DNA of 64,000 nucleotides from Todiramphus chloris collaris (taxonomy: Eukaryota; Chordata; Aves; Coraciiformes; Alcedinidae): contig JANVCC010000011.1 of the NCBI GenBank assembly GCA_025345505.1, forward strand, positions 9,956,184 through 10,020,183, read 5' to 3'. The notes under the pieces are model-generated. The model had not been told where the DNA came from. It made no database searches and saw only the letters and a list, made by a program, of their open reading frames with translations. Of this stretch, positions 54,352 to 64,000 are shown in pieces. Every line of letters starts with the position of its first letter. Position 1 is the first letter of the stretch. The position numbers were made by a program, and so were the translations under genes.

Positions 54352-57178
54352 AACATTGGATACACTTCCATCAGTTCCCAAAGTACACAGAAATAATGAA
54401 TCCATTGCCTTTTAAAACCTGTTCAGTACTGAGATTGAAATCCCCTTAAAATGACACTGAAAGAAGAATAACCGATGGCTGCTGTTTTAAGTTAAAACTG
54501 TATAACATTGTGCCTATGGTCATGGTACATATAATAGAAAGAAGTAGGAACCTTTTTATATAATCTTTAATCACTGTACCAATTTTGGAGAAATTGCATT
54601 GTAAAGTTTCACAGAAAAAGTCTAAGACTTCATTAATTTAGATCTCAAAATAAGGGACTTATTTGGCCTCAAGCATTTGTAAAGTGGGAGAAAAAAAACA
54701 CTTAGGTTTTATTCTATAATTTGAATACTTGTTAGAAATTCTTTGTGCGCTCTGATCGTTTATCAGTCAGCATAGTCTTGAGTGTCTTGTTTTGGTTTGT
54801 TTTTTTATTCTGGTATTCTACCAAACTAATAAGCCCTAAAGTCAGATCTCAAAATGGTGAAAAGCTAAGTAAACGCTTACCATGTGTTAATGAGGAGAAA
54901 GGCCATATGGGTTAGTATCTTTCCTTTTCAGCTGGCCAAAATGACTGAAAGCATGTTGTCCTCAGGATGGAGATGAGAAGTGCTAACTTCTATTAAGAAC
55001 AAGGCATGTGGGAGGATAACAAAGCCCACATGTCTGTGTTTCTTACACATTCAGTTGTATAATACCATACACAGCTAAAGATTTTTTAAAGGCAGTATTT
55101 GTCAGCAATAGCTAGAAGTGAAATTTATTTTCTGAGTGATGAAGTATGCTGTGCACAATTACTTGTGATAAATAATGTTTGTGTTGTTTTACTCCAAAAA
55201 TAATTTTGTATTATACCTGTTTACAGTTAAAAGTGAAAGCTGTTGTTTTTATGGTGTCTATCTTCTGATGCTATGCATGTGATATGTACAGTAGCTCACT
55301 GATGGTTTTCTGTCTTTGAAAGGGTTGTTCTCCTTTGCTAGGATTCATTCTGTTCAAAGTGGTCTTGGATCAGAATTGTTTAGAGGAAGAATATGATTGT
55401 GAATTGAACTATTTAAACATTGGGCTTTGCTTTCTGAAATGAATACAGACCATATCCTCATTCTTAAATGAATAGTGGAAGTACAGTCAGTGTTTTGCTA
55501 ACTTAAGTATGCCTGACATACTTTGAAGCTCTATAAGTCTGTAATATTTGTACCCAATAGGATTATATATTGACTGTCATGTCCTCCTGTGATACTTGCC
55601 TAGTTTATATGGATTGGGTTCAATCAGATCCTTGCCTCAGTATAGGCTGGTATTTAAAAAAAAAACAAACAACTTCTCTAGTTTGAAAATAGGAATATTT
55701 CTGAAATTAAATATTTGAATTAGGAAAATAATGAAAAATACCCTGCAACTTCTGAATCATACAGTGGTCCCTGTAGAAGCTGCTGTGGCTGAGGTCCTTT
55801 ACAGAAATGGCCTTTCCATCAGGAACTGAAGAGGAAGCTAAGCCCATGGATAGTGGCCTGCAGGGAGTACTGAAGCATTCATGACCAGCTAACATAGATT
55901 CTCTTGGCACTAGAGGTAAAAGCCTGGGCAATTTTAAAAGTGGGGTTGAGCTCAGTTCCTGGTGCTGGTACATGTTTTCCTAACTACGGTGTTTGCATTT
56001 GCCCACTGATGTGTTACGGTATTTTTGCACCGTGGCCTTCACACTTAAGATACATCATTTTCTTAAGCTGATGCAAGCAGTAATGAGAAAGCATGTTTGT
56101 CTATTTGTTGTTGTGTTAGTTTACTTACCTCTCCAGTGCAATCACAGGCGGGGTGGGCCTCTTGAAGTTCACCTCTGTGGGGTGGCAAGCCCGTGCCTGT
56201 CATTTTCAGTCATTTCAACCCAGGCATGTCAACACAGATCCAGGTAAGAGACAGTAAATCCTCCGGTCAATCCAGCTTGAGTCGGTCCCTCTGGGCACTG
56301 TGAGAAGTCACACAAAATACAAGGAAGGGAAAAAACTATCAGAAACTGCCAGCAAGCTTCTCTTTCTTCCAGAGATACCCTGAAAGTCTAACTCATCATC
56401 AATTCTGGCAATATAAAGAGGTTTCAGGGTAGCAGTTCTGATGGGCCACTCACTCTGCCATCTCTCCATGGACTGAAGGGACAGGAGCAACCTGATTCTT
56501 GCATAGAGCCCGGCTTTGAGGCTATGCTCCAGAAGCCAGCTCACTTATGTGGCTGTTTACTAATCCGAACTCTTCCCTTCAGTGGCTCTGTGCCACTTCC
56601 CTCTGTCGCTGTGTCTTGTTCAGTCTACAGTGTACAAAATGAATTTGCACTTAGGAGTTTTGATGCAATTGAGTAAGACAGTGTATTTAGTTTTTAAAAT
56701 GTCTGCTATTTATGTATCAGAGTTGCAGTGCTGTCCTTTTATCTAAAGCAGCAACAAATGCATCTATGGTAATTTCAAAAATACTTTGTGAAAAACATTT
56801 CTAGTTTGATCCTTTATATATTTATGTTGACTGTGGGACAATCTTGTAGCATAGTACCTCTTCTGGAGATGTAGGCAAGAGATTTAAAAAAACCAGAGTT
56901 TCTGAATTAACATACACAACTTATATCTGCTATAATGAGGCTGGCGGGCTGTTCCTGGTTACCAAAACATGATGTTTTATCAAAGGAAACTAAATCCAGT
57001 TTATTTTATTTACACAATCACTGAAAGCCACAGTAGGACCTAAGTAGGACTCCAGTCTGTGTTTGACTTCATCAAAAAGAAGGTGAACATATCAGTCATT
57101 GTTTTATCAAAACAGGCATGCTACTATAGTGTAAAGACCCTGGTTATCTTATATGGGAGAGGTAGTACTAGAAGTGTT

Positions 57179-57184
57179 AATAAA
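57179..57184 (+). terminator. Candidate poly(A) signal AATAAA (first after the stop)
   Basis: Canonical hexamer 2.8 kb past the MBTPS2 stop. The bases after it are not strongly GT-rich, so its use is uncertain. Confidence 0.3.
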
Positions 57185-58329
57185 CAATGAATGGGTCCAT
57201 TTCTCCATGTGCTGGAATTCTACTGAATAAGAATTTAGGTATGTACAAATGCTTTGAATCAAGACTTTAAGCAAACTGAGTATGAATGCTGACCCAGTAC
57301 ATCTTATATTACCTGTGGACAAAGGTAATGGTCCACTCTCTGAAGAAAAAGTTGTTCAGTGGATCCATTTCATTCTACTATAATCCTAACATATGGGTTA
57401 CATTCTGATAAGCAAGTGCTGTACATGTAGTTATTGAGAGAGGTTTTGCTGGGATTTTGTTCGGTATTTTTGTTTTTCAAGAGAGAACATGGACACTTTT
57501 TTTGTGTGTGTTGGATTTTTACTCTGGAGTATTGGCAAATTACTTCTTTTTCTATTTCTGTTTTTGTAAAAATTGAAAGGAAGCCTTTCCTTAAAATGAA
57601 ATCTTTCCACTTCTTATTCTAATTAGCTGCTCAGAATGTAACAGTTCTTTAATACAGAATCTACCAATATAATTTTAGAGCATATTGACTGGAGTATAAA
57701 ACAGAATACTCTTAAAGATTGGATGGATACTACTAGTTATGTATATACTACGCATTTTAAATCTGTATCAGATGGAAAAAGTAATGTCTAACATCGGGAA
57801 ATGCTATACGTAGCTTTTGCTTGAAAATTGCCAGAAGAATTCCATAGTTATAATCAGTCATTGTTCTGATTTGTTTTTTATGACACTTTTGTTTTTATGA
57901 GAATTTTCATGAGACTATCAGCGAAGACTTCCATACTATGTTCTGATAATGCATGATATGACATGAAAATGGCTAACTTCTTAGCATGTGGGCTGTTACA
58001 TGCTCTTTGGTATCTTAGGAAATTAAAACCAGCTTGCCTCCATACTAGTTAAATGAGAGAGACTTCACTAGAAAAAGTACAAACAAACCTGCAGATTGGT
58101 CAGGCCAGATTTATGAGCCACAGTGGAAAAATCTGTTAACTCATCGTTTTTATTTAGAATGAAACAACCAACTGTACTGAAAGTTATTTTCTTCAGTGGT
58201 GATGGTTCTGCATTTGTGTGTATGTGTTTGTATACATGCATATAATAGATACATACATAGCCACCGTCTGTAGTGCTGCTTCTTTAGGGATAACTTACAG
58301 CAGTTCTCCATATGCTGCAGTGTAGGCTG

Positions 58330-58367
58330 CTTTTTTTTCTTTCTTTTTCTTTTTTCCCCTTCTTTCT
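58330..58367. repeat. Pure pyrimidine tract
   Basis: Thirty-eight consecutive C or T bases, mainly T with spaced C. Low complexity. Confidence 0.8.
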
Positions 58368-60174
58368 ATTAATTCCATGGCTTTCTCTGGATTTTAATAT
58401 TGCAACTATGTTTTTCTGCCATAACTGATCTAACTTCTTTATGAATAGAAAACAAGTGATGAACATAATGTAACCACAGCTGCATGAGTTTTGTTCAGCT
58501 GACGTTTAAAATAGTTTCTTGCTTTCTGTGAGGCCTCAGCTACAAGCATGGTAAACACAGATTTTTTTCAGGGCAACTAAAAGAGGTCAACCTTAGAATC
58601 CAGTGCTGCTATTTGTGCTGTTCTGAATGATAACCGGCATGATAGAGAGTGTGTAGAGTATACTGAAGAAATAGTACTTTCAGGACAGACCTCTCTATGA
58701 CTATCAGGGTGTTTCAGCTTTCTTGAAATATGAAAATATTTTTGTTGTGTTTCAACATCAACAACAGAAGTTTTCCCAACAGTTTCCTACACATTTTACA
58801 CAACGGCAAAGGGTGACCTGTAGCAGGTATTTTTAAAATAAATTCTGCGTGTCTTCTTTTCAGAAAGATCTGAATTTGTATCTGGGTATTATTTATGACA
58901 GGCGAAGAAGGGTTAAAAAGTTTTACATAGCCTAGTCTGTATTTACTTGTTCTTAAAGAATAGGAGTTAAACTGTAGAAATAAACAGTTATTTGTAAAAT
59001 ATGTATTGTATACACCTGCATTGAGACCAATTCCCACAACCAGTCTTGCCTCAGCTTTGTTCTTGTGACCTTGTGAGTAAGGAAGCTGAATCTAACTCAG
59101 GTAGGATCCAATATTAGCAGCTATTTTATAACCTCTTTATCCTGAATGTCAGGTAGATAGTTAATGTGGCTGAGTTACCTGGGGTACATATCCTCTATTA
59201 ATGCAGCATCTGGGAAGCATTGTACTAAGAACTGCCAGCAAACAGCAGCTTGGTGACTCTTTCTTCCTCCTTGGACGACTCCACTACGATGACGTGAAAA
59301 GCAGATGACAGCGACTAAGGGCAGTGAAGAACCTCGGTTTATGGCAGCTTTATGAAACCTTCACACTGCTGAGCCAGTGTGAAAGGACAGGAACAAAGAG
59401 CAGGATATGACACTGCAATTCTATTCATTCCATTTACATTGACATGAAACATGAAAAGAACTTGTAATTAACATTTCAGAGCATACAGCTATGTTTTCTA
59501 GCCCTTCACTGAATCATTCAGTGACTGGTGATCAAACTTTTTTAAAAAAAATAAAACCAATCAACTTTGTTGGTCCTCTGATAAGTATGTGCTGAATAAG
59601 TGGTATGGGTGGTTGTAGCTTAGTTAGTAAAATGGCCTTGGATATTTCTGACCTCTGGATGTTCATCTTGGGTTGTTTTTTTGCAGCATCATAGTGTAAT
59701 AGACCTTCACTTGATACTGGTTTGAAAGTTTGGAGTCTATTTCCAGACCATCACTGGAGAAAGCTAGTTTCTTCCTTCCGAAGTTGTTTGTTAATATTTT
59801 AAATGCCTCTTTTCCTTACATAACTTTGGTTTTAGATGCTCAGATGATCTTATCTGAAGCCTTGTCAATGGAATATGTATTGTTTTGAAATTGACTGTGG
59901 GGTGTTTTTCCTCTACATAGCCTTATTTTTCACACTGACTCACAGCTGTGGAATGTTAGATTTCTAGACCCTTTGTTCCTACTATGCATTGTTCATGATC
60001 ATGGGTTTTTGAAAAGAAAAAAAGGGAAAAAAAGCTTCATTTTGAAAATGTCAGCTAACAAATATATGGAACACTTTGAATAATGTATTGTGGGTTTGTT
60101 TTGTTTTTTTTTTTCTCTATTTAATCAACCAAACAATAAGTATTGTTTTCTATGTATGATAAATGTATTCTGCA

Positions 60175-60180
60175 AATAAA
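60175..60180 (+). terminator. Candidate distal poly(A) signal AATAAA
   Basis: Canonical hexamer preceded by TGTA-containing sequence and followed within 30 bases by a T/GT-rich stretch (TTGTTTGATTGTTAATGTG). This is the best-formed poly(A) context I see downstream of MBTPS2. It would give a 3' UTR of about 5.8 kb. Confidence 0.4.
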
Positions 60181-60200
60181 TTCATTGTTTGATTGTTAAT

Positions 60201-63200
60201 GTGCTTAAATCTGTTTTTAAAAACAAGGTAAAAGTGACATAATTTCTTTGCGGCAACTACCATAGCTGCTCATATATTCTCATACTCTTTGTATGTAATT
60301 TATATTGTGTCTCTGAGTACCCACAAGGTACTACTAACCTTTTCAGTGTGTGCCCACCTCCTAAAGTTAGTAATACCTCCACTTTCCCTTATTTACCAGT
60401 TTATTGCAGTAATAGTTTGAGTTATAATAGTTGTCCATCTGGATGTACTTCTATACATTGTTCAGGAGTAAGCTAGCTTCATTTTAATGTAACCAAGGTA
60501 CATAGTGACTGCCTTATAGGAACAAATGCCTTTCTCTTGGCTTAGTTGATGTGTAAGTCTTCTCTTACAGAGTTATGGACTATTAGCTTGGTTTGTAGTG
60601 AAATATTTGACACAGTCAAGGTAAGTGAAACAACCTCACTGGGTGTTAAGGCCAGTCCTATGGGAAGAATTTAAAAAAGTCAGACCTTCGAATGACATTA
60701 AGGTGATGTGATGTGTCACAACCTTTGATCTGTATATACAGCCCAACCCAGAGCTGGACACATACCCTGGCTAGTTCTGAACAAATATGGTATCTGGGGC
60801 TGCATGGTGTAACCATGTTGTTTAGCTTGATTTGAGAATGAAACTTTATTGCCCTGTTTCTTCAGCAAGCTCATCTAGAGTTAGCCAGGTTATTTGTATT
60901 GAGAACTAAATTGTCCTTTGTTGCTTATTGCACAAGCTGTTACTTTATACAAGCAGAGCTGCTTCAGCAAGCATGGCTTTGTTCTCAGATAAAAGATGAC
61001 CATGAGAAATAGGCACAAAGCACAGATTGGATACACTGGGAGGATTTCCCAGCTAGGTCCCTATGCAGTTTTCTGAATACTTGCATGAGGAGATGACTTT
61101 TATTTATTTCTCTTTTTCTTACTCGCGTTAAAGGTAGAGGCAATAATTTCTTTTTTCTGAAGCATTTAAGCTTCTAGAAGGGTCCTGAGGTATTTTTGTT
61201 GATTTTGAAAATATTATCCATTGTTCTGATTATGTATGTTCTGTAGTCTAGAATAAAAGCAGTGATGTCTTAATGTCATATTGAGGAATGTTGCCCTAAT
61301 AACAATTGCAGGATAAGATTTTTTAAAGAAATACTGTATCTATGAGTCTTACTGCTGGTAACTTTATAAAGGAGTCTTAATGTAATTCTTTGTCTGATCA
61401 TACCAGTTTGAATCACCAAGCAGAAACATTCCTAAACATCTTTAGTAGATCTGTATGCATTGAACTCAATTACTTAAATCCTTTTAAAGATTTTTATGAG
61501 CTTTTCATGTGAACTACCTAATGAATTACAATTTAAGGTTTGATTCTAATTTTATGATGCTAAGCTGGAAGCATCCACAACGTTCATGAGGTCTAAGCAG
61601 CAATCACCCAGACTTCTACTAACATTTTTCCCCTTTCTTTTTAATCTCAGACAGATGTGGTTGTGGTGTTTGCTTTGATGTTTTTAAGGCTCCAGTGCTG
61701 TTAAAATAGAACCGAATGTTCTTACCAATTATGTATCTTATTCTTTACATTTCTTATTAATTCTTTCTAGTTCTTTGCAAATATAGTAGTGGCTGAATAC
61801 TATGTAACTGCTGCTTCTGACAGTCTTGAAAACACATGGTTGTACATCCTTTTTCATTTCCCCTGAAAGGAACCTTTCAAACCAAAAAGAAATACATTTT
61901 TCTCTCTTTTTTTTTTTGTTTTAGTTAAATGTCAGTCTTTTTACTTGCTGTTATACTATGAAAGTCTCTGTATCTTTTTCCCTTTCACAGCTTTTTAAGG
62001 ATCTCTATTTAAGTATTACCAAATATGTTTTAATGTGTGAATTCCTCTTAACCTAACTGAATTTGATTCAGTTACCCACAGAGGCGTCTGGTGTGGTCTG
62101 AGATATCCTAAGGTGTTCTTAGGTTAATAAGCTGACTTGGAACAACGTTTTGAAACTCATCCCCCACTTGTCTCTTTTTGTATCCTGTTGGTTTAGGTCT
62201 TAGGGTTTCTAAGACATATGCATGGGGCTGACAGATGTGGGTGAGGCCCTATAAGAGATCAAAGACATTCTGGACCAGCAGCTGGATGCAGATAGGAAAG
62301 GTACCTGGGGGCATTTTGTATCACACCAGATATGAGGGCAACAAATCAAGCCAGAGTGACTCCTTTTCTTTCCTTGCATTTCTTTTCTCTTTGACTCATG
62401 AATTGAAATATGAGGCTTTTTTAATAAGTTTTATTTGACATCTAGTCTTTTCTGTTTGTGCATAATAGGCTGTTTTGTAAAAGTTAGGCCAGCAGAATAC
62501 ATGCATTCTCTTCCTGCTCTGGACCATAGTCTGGAAGCAGCAGAAATAAGTGTTGCTACCTTATCTATAGCAAGAAAAGGGAATACTGATTTTATAAGCA
62601 AAACACCATCTGCTTCCAGATGTGGAGTGGTAGCAGCAGTGTCCATATTTACAGGAAGCGATGAAGAGGCGCCAGGTGGAGACAAGGCTGTGTGAGGGGG
62701 CTATGATCATCTTGGCCAGCTGCCACAATTGTGTGCTTGACTCTTTTCCTTGCAAGAGAAAAGAAGTGGTGAGAGTTCCGGTTAAGAATGGGGTAAAATC
62801 AGGGAAGGGATGCGATAGAGAGAGGTGGTTGGTTCATTTTATATATCAGAAAGACAGCATGTATGCTTTACACGTGGAGATACAAGTGCTGTTTTATAAT
62901 TCCACAATAAGCATTTTTAATAGGTTGTTTGGTTTTTTTTTTCCCTTGAAACATTTATAGAGCTGACCTGCAAATAAAGCTAACAGACTTCCATCATTAG
63001 TAGAAATATCCTGTGTAATAAGATCAGAGAGGCAACAAAAGCCTGTCCTAGGTAGCAGTTCAGGACATTTAGACCTTGGAATCATATCCCTCCCCCTGTT
63101 TAAGGATTGGGCCCGATCTTACTTTCATTTAGTCTGGATGCAAAGTCTGAACTTTGCTCCTCTTTCCACAAGTTGACCTCACAGATGCAGTAATTAAGAA

Positions 63201-64000
63201 AAATTAATCAATCCATTTTTATATTTTGCCCCTTGGCTTTGTTTTCATTCCTGCAGCTATTTGAATAACTAGCAGAAACTAAGCCAAACCACCTGTATCT
63301 CTATCATCGCTGCAAAATCAACAAAGCCAGATTAGGAACGTGCATTACAAACCACAAATTCCTGGGTACTTACCACTCGTTATACCAACAAACCTTTTTT
63401 TTAAAAATTTTTTTTCCCCCACTGTGACTGTTTAGGACTCTTTATTAGATGATTGAGTTTATTTACAATATTCTACAAGGCACTTGAAACACTCCTTGTG
63501 CTGCAGCACCGAAGGAAAAAATGGTGAAAACTTGTACAGTATACTTTTAAGAATTAGCTAAAATTCACTGTTTCATTTACCAGACAAGTGCAGATAAAGT
63601 AGTATTTTGTCATATATGAATACCCTGGTTATTTTTCTAGCATTTATCTTCAAAGTTACTCCTAAGGAGAGCGTTTCAGCAGGTAACCTAACTGGCCTCT
63701 GTATACCACTTTAAATGCAATTAAATGTAACTGAACCAGAAATTATTACTGAAAGAGTTTTGCAAACTTTAGCATATTATCAAGCAGTATTTTTGCAAAA
63801 ACATACAGAAACTTACTATTTACTTCATCCTTTACCTAATTAGGAACTTACAACTTTTTTAACCTTTATTTTTTTATCTTGACATAAAAATACCAAAAGC
63901 AATTCTGAAAACAAAACGTCTAAGCTTTAATTTACAGGGTTACTTAAAGGGGTTTACTTTTAGCATGTGCAAATGATGGTGTAAAAATTAAACTGTATCA
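60201..64000. other. Sequence downstream of MBTPS2, no gene recognised
   Basis: AT-rich sequence without a recognisable exon. Another AATAAA is at 61252-61257. A less AT-rich patch at about 62230-62820 is open on both strands (62431-62685 minus, 62435-62695 plus), with no family recognised; it may be an old repeat. In mammals the next gene in this direction is SMS (spermine synthase), but none of it was found here. Confidence 0.5.

Larger units (their letters stand above)
54352..60200 (+). other. MBTPS2: Probable MBTPS2 3' UTR and downstream sequence
   Basis: The first canonical AATAAA I found after the stop is at 57179-57184, so the terminal exon is probably at least 2.8 kb unless a variant signal such as ATTAAA (55706-55711) is used. 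Further AATAAA copies lie at 58837, 58979, 59550 and 60175. Open frames here are short and not protein-like. A pure-pyrimidine run of 38 bases lies at 58330-58367. Confidence 0.5.

Noticed and set aside
62235..62960. Possible start of the next gene (SMS) or another coding exon
   Set aside because: Open frames on both strands are short and show no spermine synthase or other known motif; no CpG island is present.

Overview
The window is vertebrate nuclear DNA, most likely avian. The evidence is a CR1-type LINE remnant, compact introns of about 0.9 to 5.6 kb, a low-GC background broken by one sharp CpG island, and an endogenous-retrovirus LTR family present as a provirus and a solo LTR. A non-avian sauropsid is possible, because CR1 elements also occur there. 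Coding identities rest on reading exons by eye against known families; no database search was run.

Layout, left to right. The part up to about 8.2 kb is probably an intron of SMPX (small muscle protein, minus strand). Only the SMPX exon carrying the start codon (8217-8276) is inside the window; the later exons should lie beyond the left edge. This stretch contains a decayed, internally deleted provirus (2205-6319) with two LTRs, a tRNA-Lys-type primer binding site, gag-like and integrase remnants and no visible env. The 8.3-23.2 kb stretch is non-coding. It holds a cluster of muscle-type promoter motifs (about 10.6-11.2 kb) that could belong to SMPX, and a minus-strand solo LTR of the same family with a clean 5-bp target-site duplication (17694-18511). 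A CpG island at about 23.33-24.62 kb marks the MBTPS2 promoter.

The main gene is MBTPS2 (site-2 protease, S2P) on the plus strand, complete in 11 coding exons from 23878 to 54351. The exon phases join without a frame error to give 494 codons, or 498 if a stronger alternative donor of exon 10 is used. The HExxH zinc motif (exon 4) and the LDG motif (exon 11) are intact, so the enzyme should be active. S2P cuts SREBPs and ATF6 inside the membrane after site-1 protease has acted. The promoter region holds two perfect TGACGTCA (CRE/ATF) palindromes and an NRF1-like palindrome. An out-of-frame upstream ATG overlaps the main start.

Downstream of 54351 lies a likely long 3' UTR with several candidate poly(A) signals (57.2, 58.8, 60.2 and 61.3 kb), then sequence in which no gene was recognised. 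SMPX (-) and MBTPS2 (+) head to head match the human Xp22 order. I found no operon, CRISPR, tRNA or rRNA, and no clearly novel system. The most checkable oddities are the tandem splice donors of exon 10, the missing poly-serine tract, the overlapping upstream ORF, the absence of YY2 from intron 5, the provirus structure and an unidentified protein-like frameshifted stretch in intron 9.
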